From contig URED01000031.1 of NCBI GenBank assembly GCA_900546785.1, positions 1-29,778 on the forward strand: a DNA stretch of 29,778 nucleotides, in the 5' to 3' direction. The notes beneath the pieces are model-generated. The model was not told where the DNA came from and did not search any database. It saw nothing but the letters and a program-made list of their open reading frames with translations. Made by a program: the position numbers and the translations under genes. This document shows, in pieces, positions 13,808 through 21,867 of this stretch (its first letter is position 1; each line of letters begins with the position of its first letter). Source of the DNA: an uncultured Oscillospiraceae bacterium. Lineage in GTDB: Bacteria; Bacillota; Clostridia; Oscillospirales; Acutalibacteraceae.

Positions 13808-13836
13808 TAATATTTGTAGACAGCCTGTCATATATC
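13808..13836 (+). promoter_or_regulatory. Sigma-E-type sporulation promoter of the spoIIIA operon
   Basis: TAATATT matches the sigma-E -35 consensus (KMATATT). After 14 bp, CATATATC matches six of eight positions of the -10 consensus CATACAhT. The start would fall near 13843, giving a very short leader just before GAGGTGAG. In Bacillus subtilis spoIIIA is transcribed by sigma-E, so sequence and biology agree. Confidence 0.7.
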
Positions 13837-13853
13837 TTAACTGAGGTGAGATC

Positions 13854-14771
13854 ATGCCGCTAAATACATTGATTCCATGCCTTTCGGACGGCATAAACGC
13901 CGCTCTTGCTCAGCTGAGCGCAACGGCGCTAAACTGCATAACTGAAATAAGATTAAGAAAAAATCTGCCGCTTGTTCTGTGCGCGGGCAAAAGTACTTAC
14001 TTTATTACCGCAAAAGGCAAGCTTTTGAATTATTGCAGCGAATTTGCGTATGTGGTGGATGAAGAGGAATTTGACGTTGTATTTCGACGGCTTTGCAATT
14101 ATTCCGTCCACTGTGAAATAGACAACCTGGTAAACGGCTACATAACGGTTAAGGGCGGCAACAGAGTGGGTGTTTGCTCTACCGCCGTAAAAACAGACGG
14201 CAGCATTACAGCCGTTAAGGAAATAACTTCACTGAACATAAGGATCGCCAAGGAGATCAAAGATTGTGCAAAACCCATATTAAATCTGATTTACGTCAAT
14301 GAGTTTCCAAGTATAATCGTTGCTTCTCCGCCGTCGGGCGGCAAAACAACTTTTTTAAGGGATCTTGCAAGACAGCTCTCAAGCGGTTTCAATAACAGGT
14401 ATGTTAAGACCGCTTTAATCGATGAGCGAAATGAGCTTGCCTGTAAAGACGATGGCACAATTACCGCAGATGTGGGTGTTAACACCGATGTTCTGACAGG
14501 ATTTTCAAAATCCTTGGGTATCGAAATCGCGGTCAGAACACTTGCACCGCAGCTGATCATCTGCGATGAAGTTTCCTCCTTAAAAGAGATCGAAGCTATG
14601 AAAAACGGCTTTTTGTGCGGCTGCGCATTTGCCGTATCTGTTCACGCCGCTTCAAAAGAACAGCTTATGAATAAGCATATTGTAAGAAATCTTATAGCAA
14701 CACGGGAATTCAGCTATGTTGTTTTGCTTAAAGATTATACGAATGAGTTTGAAATCATGGAAGTCAGTTGA
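13854..14771 (+). CDS. spoIIIAA: Stage III sporulation protein AA (ATPase)
   Basis: A 305-residue cytoplasmic ATPase, thought to power assembly or transport of the SpoIIIA-SpoIIQ channel between mother cell and forespore; it is related to type II/IV secretion ATPases. The Walker A motif SPPSGGKTT lies at about 158-166, and Walker B LIICDEV near 234-240. The N-terminal part has TEIRLRKNLPL and GYITVKGGNRVGVC, conserved in the family. Family members usually read PPGxGKTT, so the Ser-Gly-Gly form is a mild variant that keeps Gly, Lys and Thr. The ATG follows GAGGTGAG by three bases and it is the first gene of an eight-gene operon. Confidence 0.95.
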   Translation: MPLNTLIPCLSDGINAALAQLSATALNCITEIRLRKNLPLVLCAGKSTYFITAKGKLLNYCSEFAYVVDEEEFDVVFRRLCNYSVHCEIDNLVNGYITVKGGNRVGVCSTAVKTDGSITAVKEITSLNIRIAKEIKDCAKPILNLIYVNEFPSIIVASPPSGGKTTFLRDLARQLSSGFNNRYVKTALIDERNELACKDDGTITADVGVNTDVLTGFSKSLGIEIAVRTLAPQLIICDEVSSLKEIEAMKNGFLCGCAFAVSVHAASKEQLMNKHIVRNLIATREFSYVVLLKDYTNEFEIMEVS

Positions 14772-15238
14772 TTGCCTTGAAGCTGTTGGGATTATTGTTA
14801 ATTAATATCGTTTTTACCGCCGCCGGAGCGTATTATGCGCACAAAACAAAAGAACGCTGCGAAACGGCGCGCCAGCTTATTCAGATGGCGGATATGATGG
14901 CGGTCGAACTATCGTTTTCGGCGGATAATTCCTTAAAGATCATCAAGACTTTAAAGAAAGAAAAGTCACTTTCACGCCTTGCGTTTCTTAACGATATAGA
15001 TTTGGAAAATATCGATATTAAAACCGGTCTCAGCCCGGCAGACGATGAAAAGGTGAATTCGCTTTTTAAAAGTCTTGGCAGCACGGATGTTAAATCTATG
15101 CTTAAAATAATCGATTCGTTTAAAGAAAGCATTTCGGCAAGCCTTTCCGGTTACTGCGATTACAGCCGCACTCACAGCCGCCTGTTTTTGGCTTTCGGAA
15201 TTCTTGGCGGACTTGCCGTTTCGATAATGCTGGTATAG
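14768..15238 (+). CDS. spoIIIAB: Stage III sporulation protein AB
   Basis: A 156-residue protein with an N-terminal membrane helix (LKLLGLLLINIVFTAAGAYYA) and a C-terminal helix (LFLAFGILGGLAVSIMLV), the layout of SpoIIIAB, which resembles type II secretion GspF-like platform domains. The start is TTG, overlapping the spoIIIAA stop as TTGA, with a weak GGAAG signal. Translation probably depends on coupling. The product is made in the mother cell and acts in the channel complex at the outer forespore membrane. Confidence 0.9.
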   Translation: MIALKLLGLLLINIVFTAAGAYYAHKTKERCETARQLIQMADMMAVELSFSADNSLKIIKTLKKEKSLSRLAFLNDIDLENIDIKTGLSPADDEKVNSLFKSLGSTDVKSMLKIIDSFKESISASLSGYCDYSRTHSRLFLAFGILGGLAVSIMLV

Positions 15239-15248
15239 GAGTTTTTCA

Positions 15249-15443
15249 ATGGATGTCAATTTTATATTTAAGATAGCCGCGATCGGCATCATAATCTCTG
15301 TGTTAAATACCGTGCTCGTCAGAAGCGGTAGGGAGGATCAGGCCATGCTCACGACTCTTGCGGGAATCGTGGTAGTGCTTATGATGCTGATCCCGCAGAT
15401 CAGCAACCTGTTTTCCACTGTTAAATCTTTGTTCGACTTATGA
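15249..15443 (+). CDS. spoIIIAC: Stage III sporulation protein AC
   Basis: A 64-residue protein made almost entirely of two membrane helices: FIFKIAAIGIIISVLNTVLV and MLTTLAGIVVVLMMLIPQI, separated by RSGREDQA. Length and the RxGREDQA-type turn are typical of SpoIIIAC, a small membrane subunit of the SpoIIIA channel. TAGGAG lies seven bases upstream of the ATG. It overlaps spoIIIAD by ATGA. Confidence 0.93.
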   Translation: MDVNFIFKIAAIGIIISVLNTVLVRSGREDQAMLTTLAGIVVVLMMLIPQISNLFSTVKSLFDL

Positions 15444-15820
15444 TACGCATTGCTGGTATTTCGCTTGCCGCACTGATCTTGGGCATGTTTCTGCGCCGGC
15501 ATAATAAAACCGTGTCCCTGTTACTGATCATGTTTGCCTGTGCGGCAGTGTTTTTTGAAAGCATATCGTCACTTTCCGAAATCGTGGATTCACTGAATGA
15601 GCTTGCGTCGGGAATGGGAGAGATCTCGTCATATCTGAAGATCATGTTTAAAGTGCTGGGGATTGCGCTGATCACGCAGATCATCTCGGATATCTGCAGG
15701 GACAGCGGTGAATCCGCGCTTGCCGGTCAAACCGAAGTGGCTGCAAAAATTTTAATTGTAACGCTTATTCTGCCGCTGCTTCAGGCGGTTGTTGAGGTAA
15801 TTACGGGACTTGCATCATGA
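15440..15820 (+). CDS. spoIIIAD: Stage III sporulation protein AD
   Basis: A 126-residue membrane protein with four hydrophobic segments, including IAGISLAALILGMFLRR, LLLIMFACAAVFF and ILIVTLILPLLQAVVEVI. The conserved stretch LITQIISDICRDSGESALAGQTEVAAK is characteristic of SpoIIIAD and places it firmly. It starts in the ATGA overlap with spoIIIAC and ends in an ATGA overlap with spoIIIAE, so expression is translationally coupled. Confidence 0.94.
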   Translation: MIRIAGISLAALILGMFLRRHNKTVSLLLIMFACAAVFFESISSLSEIVDSLNELASGMGEISSYLKIMFKVLGIALITQIISDICRDSGESALAGQTEVAAKILIVTLILPLLQAVVEVITGLAS

Positions 15821-16974
15821 AAAAGAATTCAAAAAAAACGGTATTACTGTTAGTTATATTTGTGCTGTTGCTGATCGGTATTTTTCCGTGCACTGCATAC
15901 GGAGAGGACGAGCTGAACAGTGAGGAATATAACAGCGTTTTGGAACAATATGACCTATCTTCTTTTGATGAGCTTGACAGCGAAAGCAGAGAACTGCTTG
16001 AGGAGTTGGGCCTGCTTGACTTTGATTACAACACGATCGTTAATTTTTCCATATCCGATTTTCTATCCGCCGTAAAAGATGTGTTTACCGGCAGTGCGCA
16101 GACCCCGTTGGAAGCGACTGCTCTTATACTGATTGTAATATTGCTTTCATCTCTTTTTCAAAGCTTTAAAGAAACGGTGAACGATGCCGGCATGGCGTCC
16201 GTGCTTTCTACTGTCAGTGCTGTGGTAGTTGCGCTGATTCTTGTTGCAAAGCTTAAAGGCACGCTTTCAGCGGCATGCGCAGCGATCTCGGTATCGGCAG
16301 ACTTTGTTTATGCGTTTATTCCCGCATTTTGTATCATTGTTGCTTCCTCCGGCAGTACGGTAACGGCGTTTTCAACAAACACTCTGCTCATATCTTTGGC
16401 ACAGATTCTGAATTTTATATCAAAAAATATTTTTATTCCGCTTTCAAATTGTTTTCTTGCTCTGGGAATCTGCGCCGGAATCAGAAATGAACTCAATCTC
16501 GGTGCTTTCATAGAAAACTGCAAAAAGTATCTGATAACCGCCGTTTCTGTTTGCGCAACGGCCTTTGTGTCCGTTTTATCTCTGAAAACGGCAGTTGCTT
16601 CCAGAGCGGATGCGATCGGTCTGCGTTCGGTAAGGTTTGCTATAAATTCAGTCGTTCCGGTGATCGGCGGCGCAATAAGCGAAGGCCTGTTATCCATACA
16701 GGCATATTCCTCGCTGATACGAAGCAGCGTAGGCGTTGCAGGGATCGCCGCGGTGTGCATCGTTTTTCTGCCGTCCATTTTAGAGGTTGCTTTCTGGCGT
16801 CTTTTCCTAAACATTTGCTCCACCATATCACGCATGTTTTCTGATTCCTCCGTTTCTTCTGTTCTAAAAGCTTTTACGGACGCGCTGCTGATTATGAATG
16901 TAATATTGATCCTGTCTATGGTCACCACGATCATTTCAATAGGAATTCTGATTGCCGCAAGGGGAAGTGCATAA
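15817..16974 (+). CDS. spoIIIAE: Stage III sporulation protein AE
   Basis: A 385-residue polytopic protein and the largest of the operon. It has an N-terminal signal or anchor helix (VLLLVIFVLLLIGIFPC), an acidic stretch (about 30-80), then many helices from about 95. The VIGGAISEGLLSIQAYSSLIRSSVG segment near 285-310 is conserved in the family. SpoIIIAE is needed for forespore engulfment-stage development as part of the feeding-tube channel. It overlaps spoIIIAD by four bases, and its stop shares one base with the spoIIIAF start. Confidence 0.93.
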   Translation: MKKNSKKTVLLLVIFVLLLIGIFPCTAYGEDELNSEEYNSVLEQYDLSSFDELDSESRELLEELGLLDFDYNTIVNFSISDFLSAVKDVFTGSAQTPLEATALILIVILLSSLFQSFKETVNDAGMASVLSTVSAVVVALILVAKLKGTLSAACAAISVSADFVYAFIPAFCIIVASSGSTVTAFSTNTLLISLAQILNFISKNIFIPLSNCFLALGICAGIRNELNLGAFIENCKKYLITAVSVCATAFVSVLSLKTAVASRADAIGLRSVRFAINSVVPVIGGAISEGLLSIQAYSSLIRSSVGVAGIAAVCIVFLPSILEVAFWRLFLNICSTISRMFSDSSVSSVLKAFTDALLIMNVILILSMVTTIISIGILIAARGSA

Positions 16975-17408
16975 TGGATTTTATTAAAAGCTGGACGGTC
17001 AGCGTCTGTCTTACTTTGATTATATCCGCAGTATTTTCTCTTGTTTCCCCGCGTGGTACTATGGGAAGGTTCTATAAGGTGATCATATCTGTATTTATAT
17101 TTGTGTCTTTGCTTTACCCGTTTGCGGATTTTGATTTTAATGAATTAAAAGCGGATTTTGATTTTGAGAGTGAGCTTGAGGATACGGGAAGTGATCTTGC
17201 CGAGATGCAGGTGGAAAATATCATAAAAGGCGTTTTATTTGAAAACGGTATTAACGGCGCGCAGGTAAGCTGCACGGTTATTCAGATAGCGGACGAAATA
17301 AGCGTTGAGGATGTTTCCGTCATAGTTCCCGCCGACTACTCAGCAAGTGAAGTAGAAAAAATCATTTTTGATGAAACAGGCGTTGCCGCGCAGGTGAATG
17401 TAAACTGA
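16974..17408 (+). CDS. spoIIIAF: Stage III sporulation protein AF
   Basis: A 144-residue protein with two N-terminal membrane helices (SVCLTLIISAVFSLVSP and FYKVIISVFIFVSLLYPF) and a C-terminal extracytoplasmic domain of about 90 residues. This domain has the ring-building fold expected of SpoIIIAF; it starts with an acidic, Phe/Asp-rich stretch. The PRGTMGRFYK turn between the helices is family-like. A 25-base gap with GGAAAGG separates it from spoIIIAG. Confidence 0.88.
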   Translation: MDFIKSWTVSVCLTLIISAVFSLVSPRGTMGRFYKVIISVFIFVSLLYPFADFDFNELKADFDFESELEDTGSDLAEMQVENIIKGVLFENGINGAQVSCTVIQIADEISVEDVSVIVPADYSASEVEKIIFDETGVAAQVNVN

Positions 17409-17433
17409 TATTAAAACGGAAAGGCAGACAAAG

Positions 17434-17970
17434 ATGATAAAAAAGATAAAGGATAAGCTGCTTGCGCTTTTGAAGAACAAGGATAAAAGAAATCGTCTGT
17501 TCATTGCGGGCGCAGCGCTCGGCGTAGTGCTGATCCTGATCTCCGATCTTGATTTTTCTTCTGCTCCTGCTGAAAAGAGCGTTGAAACCGGGGATTACGC
17601 ACAGTATGTCAGTACGCTGAACGAAGAACTGACGGATATTATTTCAAGCATAGAGGGGGTCGGCGAATGCAGCGTTATGATTACTCTGAAATCATCAAAG
17701 GAAAGCGTTTACGCGGAAAACAGTGACAGTTCAAATACAGAGAGTTCTAATTCTCAGAATAATGAATATGTTATTTATAACAGTGAAAACGGAGATTCGC
17801 CGCTTTTGCTGAAAGAAGAAATGCCGCAGGTTGCGGGCGTTGCCGTTGTTTGTGCCGGCGGAGACAGTGAAGCCGTGCGTGAAAAGGTCACAAACTGCGT
17901 ATGCGCGCTTTTCAGCATTTCGTCCGGCAGAGTGTCCGTAGCAAAATTAGAGACAAAGGGTGGTAACTGA
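17434..17970 (+). CDS. spoIIIAG: Stage III sporulation protein AG
   Basis: A 178-residue protein with a short basic cytoplasmic end (IKKIKDKLLALLKNKDKRN), one membrane helix (LFIAGAALGVVLILIS) and an extracytoplasmic domain. The GVGECSVMITLKSS segment followed by a Ser/Asn-rich loop, and GVAVVCAGGDSEAVREKV near the end, define the ring-building motif domain that forms the large SpoIIIAG ring in the intermembrane space. The stop TGA shares a base with the ATG of spoIIIAH. Confidence 0.93.
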   Translation: MIKKIKDKLLALLKNKDKRNRLFIAGAALGVVLILISDLDFSSAPAEKSVETGDYAQYVSTLNEELTDIISSIEGVGECSVMITLKSSKESVYAENSDSSNTESSNSQNNEYVIYNSENGDSPLLLKEEMPQVAGVAVVCAGGDSEAVREKVTNCVCALFSISSGRVSVAKLETKGGN

Positions 17971-18590
17971 TGGAAGAAATCAATGAAAAAAATAACAATA
18001 TTGAGATCGAAGGCTTAACCGGAGAGGAAAAGGTCAAAAAGCGCAAGTCAAGGAAGAGAAAGATCCTTGTATCTGTTTTTGTTCTTTTGCTTGCGCTCGG
18101 TATCGGCGGCAACTGGTATTGGGAAAACAGTGATATCTCATCAAAGATCAGCGCTGTATCCTCCTCTGCGAAAACCCTGGGGGAAGCCACTTTCGTAGAT
18201 GCGGACGCAGAAGTTACAACTTCAAGTGAAAGCGAATATTTTTCCTCAGCCCGTCTTGAAAGGCAGACGGCAAGAGATTCCGCACTTGAAAAGCTTCAGG
18301 CTGTTATAGACGCGCCGGAGGAGAGCGAGGACGCGCATAAATTGGCGGCTGAACAGATTGCCGCGATCTCTTCATACATTGAGATCGAAAATAAGATCGA
18401 AACGCTTGTTCAGGCTAAGGGCGTTGCAAACTGCCTTGCCGTTGTAAGCGAAGACGGCACCAGAGTGGATGTTATTATTGACAGTGCAGAGCTTTCTGAT
18501 GATCTTGCACTTCAAATTAAAGATATAGCGACAACGCAGCTGAACTGCGGTTTTGAAAACGTAACCATAATCCAATCCGCTTCCCAGTAA
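17970..18590 (+). CDS. spoIIIAH: Stage III sporulation protein AH
   Basis: A 206-residue bitopic protein. The charged cytoplasmic start (KKRKSRKRK) is followed by a helix (ILVSVFVLLLALGIGGNWYW) and an extracytoplasmic domain with EYFSSARLERQTARDSALEKLQ, the hallmark of SpoIIIAH, then a C-terminal part resembling YscJ/FliF ring proteins (VAVVSEDGTRVDVIIDS). In the septum it binds forespore SpoIIQ across the intermembrane space. The SpoIIQ gene is not in the window. It closes the operon; no convincing terminator follows before the Asp23 promoter. Confidence 0.94.
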   Translation: MEEINEKNNNIEIEGLTGEEKVKKRKSRKRKILVSVFVLLLALGIGGNWYWENSDISSKISAVSSSAKTLGEATFVDADAEVTTSSESEYFSSARLERQTARDSALEKLQAVIDAPEESEDAHKLAAEQIAAISSYIEIENKIETLVQAKGVANCLAVVSEDGTRVDVIIDSAELSDDLALQIKDIATTQLNCGFENVTIIQSASQ

Positions 18591-18615
18591 ATATTCTCAG
18601 TATTTTAAATTATAC

Positions 18616-18644
18616 TTGTATAAATCGGCAAGTTGTGTTAAAAT
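18616..18644 (+). promoter_or_regulatory. Sigma-A promoter of the asp23-nusB region
   Basis: TTGTAT, a 17-bp spacer and TAAAAT. It lies 25 bases after the spoIIIAH stop and 25 bases before the Asp23 start, giving vegetative transcription to the housekeeping cluster independent of the sporulation operon. Confidence 0.65.
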
Positions 18645-18669
18645 ACTAAAAGCAAGGAGGCGTCAAATT

Positions 18670-19062
18670 ATGGAAATTTCAAATTATTCACCGGAGGGCG
18701 GCGTTATTATATCCGAAGAGGCTATTTCCTCTATTGCAACGAATGCGGCAAAGGATGTTAACGGCGTGGTCGGTTTTTCAAATAAGCCGGACGATGTTGT
18801 TTCAACCATAAAAAAAGGCAGCTTAAAGGTGATGAGCCCCGTAAGGGTCTTTCAGGACGGCGATAATCTGGATATCAGTATCTACATCTGCATTGCCAGC
18901 GGTAAAAAGATCCAGCCGGTTGCCGAAGAAGTTCAAAGAGTTGTTAAGGAAGCTGTGCAGAACATGACCGGCAGGCTTGTTTCCAAAGTAAACGTTATAA
19001 TCGCTTCCGTTGAGCTGCAACAGCCGGAAAAGCCCACTGAACCTTGTGAAACCGAAGAGTAA
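18670..19062 (+). CDS. Asp23/Gls24 family envelope stress protein
   Basis: A 130-residue cytoplasmic protein. The ATG at 18670 is chosen because AGGAGG lies nine bases upstream and the promoter would be inside a longer reading. GVIISEEAISSIATNAAKDVNGVVGF at the start and VNVIIASVEL near the end are typical of the Asp23/Gls24 (YqhY-like) family. YqhY is thought to influence fatty-acid synthesis in Bacillus, and its gene sits next to accB/accC or nusB. Here it directly precedes nusB, the same neighbourhood. A terminator lies between the two, so nusB may depend on readthrough. Confidence 0.9.
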   Translation: MEISNYSPEGGVIISEEAISSIATNAAKDVNGVVGFSNKPDDVVSTIKKGSLKVMSPVRVFQDGDNLDISIYICIASGKKIQPVAEEVQRVVKEAVQNMTGRLVSKVNVIIASVELQQPEKPTEPCETEE

Positions 19063-19071
19063 TTAAAAATC

Positions 19072-19104
19072 CGGCTGAAAAATATATTTTTCAGCCGTTT
19101 TTTT
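19072..19104 (+). terminator. Intrinsic terminator between asp23 and nusB
   Basis: CGGCTGAAAAA (19072-19082) pairs perfectly with TTTTTCAGCCG (19087-19097) around TATA, followed by seven T residues. It starts nine bases after the Asp23 stop. No separate nusB promoter was seen in the 23 bases after it, so it may work as a partial terminator that lowers downstream expression. Confidence 0.85.
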
Positions 19105-19127
19105 ACAACCTGAAGAAAGGCTGTATT

Positions 19128-19526
19128 ATGAAAAGAAGTGAAATGAGAGAGCAGGCGTTTATGCTCCTGTTTGAAAAAGAATTTTTTAAAGAGCTTTCGT
19201 GTGAAGAAATCGAAGAGATTTTTGATGAAAATGTAGAGCCGCTTTCAGAGTATGCAAAAAACGCATTCAGAAATACCGTGTCGAATTCTGAAGCTATTGA
19301 CGGATATATCGTTAAATATCTGAAAGGCTGGAAGCTGTCAAGGCTTCCCAAAGTAAATCTTGCTGTATTGCGGCTTGCTTTTTACGAGATCATCTTTGAG
19401 GATTCTGTTCCGAGCGCCGTAGCGGTTAACGAAGCTGTTGAACTTGCAAAAAAATATTCCGGCGAGGATGATTATTCATTTGTCAACGGTGTACTCAGAA
19501 GCTATCTTAGGGATGCGCAGAAATGA
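19128..19526 (+). CDS. nusB: Transcription antitermination factor NusB
   Basis: A 132-residue all-helical RNA-binding protein that joins NusE (S10) at boxA in rRNA antitermination. The N-terminal MKRSEMREQAFMLLFEKEF, the middle LPKVNLAVLRLAFYEIIF and the C-terminal PSAVAVNEAVELAKKYSGEDDYSFVNGVLRSYL are the standard NusB signatures. Length is normal. GAAAGG precedes the ATG. It overlaps the next gene by ATGA and heads a compact run of housekeeping genes. Confidence 0.95.
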   Translation: MKRSEMREQAFMLLFEKEFFKELSCEEIEEIFDENVEPLSEYAKNAFRNTVSNSEAIDGYIVKYLKGWKLSRLPKVNLAVLRLAFYEIIFEDSVPSAVAVNEAVELAKKYSGEDDYSFVNGVLRSYLRDAQK

Positions 19527-20446
19527 CGGCGGGATTCGATACAAGCAATTACACAACATCCGCCGCTGTTTATGACGGCAGCAACATTAAAAATTACAAA
19601 AAACTTTTAACGGTCAAAGAACATGAACGGGGCTTACGGCAAAGCGAAGCGGTCTTTCAGCATACCGTAAATATGCCCGGTCTTATCGAAAAGATGGCTT
19701 GTGAATTTGACCTTGGCAGGATCAAAGCAATCGGAGTCAGCGCAAGACCGCGAAATATGGAAGGCAGCTATATGCCGTGCTTTCTTGTTGGTGTAAATAC
19801 GGCAAAGGCCGCCGCATCGTTTTGCGGATGTAAATGTTATGAAACTTCTCATCAGGCGGGTCATATTTTGGCAGCGTTGTATTCGGCGAACAGGCTTGAT
19901 CTTATCCATGAAAAGTTTATAGCTTTTCATGTATCGGGCGGAACAACGGAGGCCGTTTTGGTTTCCCCGGATAAAGAGAACATCCTTGATGCGCAAATCG
20001 TTGCGCAAAGCTCCGATCTGAAAGCCGGTCAGGCTATAGACCGTACGGGCGTCCTGCTGGAAATGCGTTTCCCGTGCGGCGCAGAGCTTGAAAAGAAAGC
20101 CGAAAAGAGTAGTAAGGAATTTAAGATAAAGCCCTCCATAAACGGCTGCTATTGTTCTTTTTCCGGCATAGAGAATAAAGTAAAGAAAATGATATCTGCC
20201 GGAGAGCCGCCATGCGATGTTGCGAAATTTGCGCTTGACAGTGTATGCGTATCGCTTGACGCAATGCTTCTGGCAGTCATCCGTGAACACGGCAACTTGC
20301 CCGTTTTGTTTGCGGGCGGCGTGTCTTCAAATAAAAAGATAAGAAACACATTAAGCGAAAAATACGGCGCCGTTTTTGCCGAGCCTGCGTTTAGCTCGGA
20401 TAACGCTGCCGGCGTTGCCGTTTTCGCTGCATTAAAGGAATCATGA
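19523..20446 (+). CDS. TsaD/Kae1-like protein (peptidase M22 family paralogue)
   Basis: A 307-residue cytoplasmic protein of the ASKHA fold. It begins GFDTSNYTTSAAVYDG, carries the metal-binding HxxxH motif (H110, H114 in SHQAGHILAALY), FHVSGGTTEAVLVS, an FSGIENKVKK segment, and the C-terminal LFAGGVSSNKKIRN and SSDNAAGVA with D293. TsaD makes the t6A modification of ANN-decoding tRNAs with TsaB and TsaE. This protein is shorter than the usual 335-340 residues, has HQAGH rather than HMEGH, and stands without tsaB or tsaE, so I treat it as the separate clostridial TsaD-like group, not TsaD itself. It is coupled by ATGA to both nusB and xseA. Confidence 0.8.
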   Translation: MTAGFDTSNYTTSAAVYDGSNIKNYKKLLTVKEHERGLRQSEAVFQHTVNMPGLIEKMACEFDLGRIKAIGVSARPRNMEGSYMPCFLVGVNTAKAAASFCGCKCYETSHQAGHILAALYSANRLDLIHEKFIAFHVSGGTTEAVLVSPDKENILDAQIVAQSSDLKAGQAIDRTGVLLEMRFPCGAELEKKAEKSSKEFKIKPSINGCYCSFSGIENKVKKMISAGEPPCDVAKFALDSVCVSLDAMLLAVIREHGNLPVLFAGGVSSNKKIRNTLSEKYGAVFAEPAFSSDNAAGVAVFAALKES

Positions 20447-21648
20447 ATACACTTAAAGTATCACAGGTAAATACGTATATAAAAGCGCTGCTGGACGGAA
20501 GCGAGCCGCTTCAAAATATTTATGTTGAGGGTGAAATTTCAAATTTTAAGCATTATCAGCCAAGCGGGCATATGTATTTTACGCTTAAAGATGAAAAATC
20601 ACAGCTGAAATGCGTTATGTTTTCTTCAAACGCTTACAGGATCCGCTTCAGACCTGAAAACGGTATGTGCGTTATATGCCGGGGCAGGATCTCGGCATAT
20701 GAAAAAAGCGGCGAATATCAGCTCTATGCCGAGGATATGCAGCCTGTAGGCGCCGGTGCGCTCAACCTTGCCTTTGAACAGTTAAAGAAAAAGCTCTTTG
20801 ATGAGGGCGTTTGTGACAAAAGCAGGAAAAAGCCGCTTCCGGAATACCCGCAAAAGATAGGCGTGGTCACGTCCGGCGTTGGTGCAGCCGTGCAGGATAT
20901 CAAAAATATCACTTCGCGCCGTTATCCTCTTGCAGAGCTCGTGATTGTTCCAACGGCCGTTCAGGGTGAAAAAGCTGCGCCGGAGATCGTTGAATCCATA
21001 AAGCTTTTGGATTCCAGAGGCGATATTGATGTAATGATTGTAGGCCGCGGCGGTGGATCTATAGAGGATTTGTGGGCGTTTAATACAGAAGAGGTAGCAC
21101 GCGCGGTCATTGCCTGCAATACGCCTGTTGTGTCCGCAGTAGGTCATGAAAGCGATTTTACGATCTGCGATTTTGTGGCGGATCTTCGTGCACCGACTCC
21201 CAGCGCGGCTGCGGAGCTTATATGCCCTGATATCAACGTTCTGTTTAATCATGTAAGGTCTTTGCTATACACCGCGCAGCTGTATATTCAGGCGTTGATT
21301 GATGACCGGTCACAGCACCTCATTGAGCTTACTGCATTTTCTCCGCTTGCAAACGGTGAGGAGCTGCTTAATGCTTATAAGGACAGGCTGTCGGATCTGA
21401 AAAACAGATTAGGCAGTTCCTTTACAAACAGAGCAGAGATCGAGTTTCACAGGTTTTCCGCTCTGCTCGGCAAACTTAACGCATTAAGTCCGCTTGCCGT
21501 TATGGAAAGGGGCTTTGCCGTTGCAAAGCAGGGCGAAAGCGTTGTAACAAGAGCCGCGCAGGCGGATACGGAAAAGGAATTGACCGTTGCCTTTGAAGAC
21601 GGCGAATTAAACTGTAAGATCAGCGGGGTAAGATTATATGAGCAATAA
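20443..21648 (+). CDS. xseA: Exodeoxyribonuclease VII large subunit
   Basis: The 401-residue catalytic subunit of exonuclease VII, which degrades single-stranded DNA from both ends with XseB. An N-terminal OB-fold region (about 1-100; LKVSQVNTYIKALLDG, GHMYFTLKDEKSQLKCVMF) is followed by the catalytic domain with KIGVVTSGVGAAVQDIKNI and GRGGGSIEDLWAFNTEEVAR (201-220), HESDFTICDFVADLRAPTPSAAAE, then a coiled-coil stretch. The C-terminal LSPLAVMERGFAVA is typical. Length is slightly under the usual 440 residues, from a shorter coiled-coil region. It overlaps xseB by 11 bases. Confidence 0.95.
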   Translation: MNTLKVSQVNTYIKALLDGSEPLQNIYVEGEISNFKHYQPSGHMYFTLKDEKSQLKCVMFSSNAYRIRFRPENGMCVICRGRISAYEKSGEYQLYAEDMQPVGAGALNLAFEQLKKKLFDEGVCDKSRKKPLPEYPQKIGVVTSGVGAAVQDIKNITSRRYPLAELVIVPTAVQGEKAAPEIVESIKLLDSRGDIDVMIVGRGGGSIEDLWAFNTEEVARAVIACNTPVVSAVGHESDFTICDFVADLRAPTPSAAAELICPDINVLFNHVRSLLYTAQLYIQALIDDRSQHLIELTAFSPLANGEELLNAYKDRLSDLKNRLGSSFTNRAEIEFHRFSALLGKLNALSPLAVMERGFAVAKQGESVVTRAAQADTEKELTVAFEDGELNCKISGVRLYEQ

Positions 21649-21835
21649 AGAAATGACATATGAGCAGGCGGTAAAAAGACTTGAAGAGATCGTTTCCCGC
21701 CTTGAAAATAAAGATACACCCTTGGAGGAAAGCATAAAGCTTTTTGAAGAGGGGACAAAGCTTGCCGCATTCTGCGGTGATAAGCTAAGCTCCGCCAAGC
21801 AGAAGATCACGGAGCTTTCAAAGGATAATGACTGA
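21638..21835 (+). CDS. xseB: Exodeoxyribonuclease VII small subunit
   Basis: A 65-residue helical protein with TYEQAVKRLEEIVSRLENKDTPLEESIKLFEEG, the diagnostic pattern of XseB. Several copies bind the coiled coil of XseA to make the active exonuclease. It begins inside the end of xseA, so the two subunits are made together. A 32-base gap with GGAAAGG leads to ispA. Confidence 0.95.
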   Translation: MSNKEMTYEQAVKRLEEIVSRLENKDTPLEESIKLFEEGTKLAAFCGDKLSSAKQKITELSKDND

Positions 21836-21867
21836 ATACCGCTTCTGCGGGGAAAGGTTATGCAATT

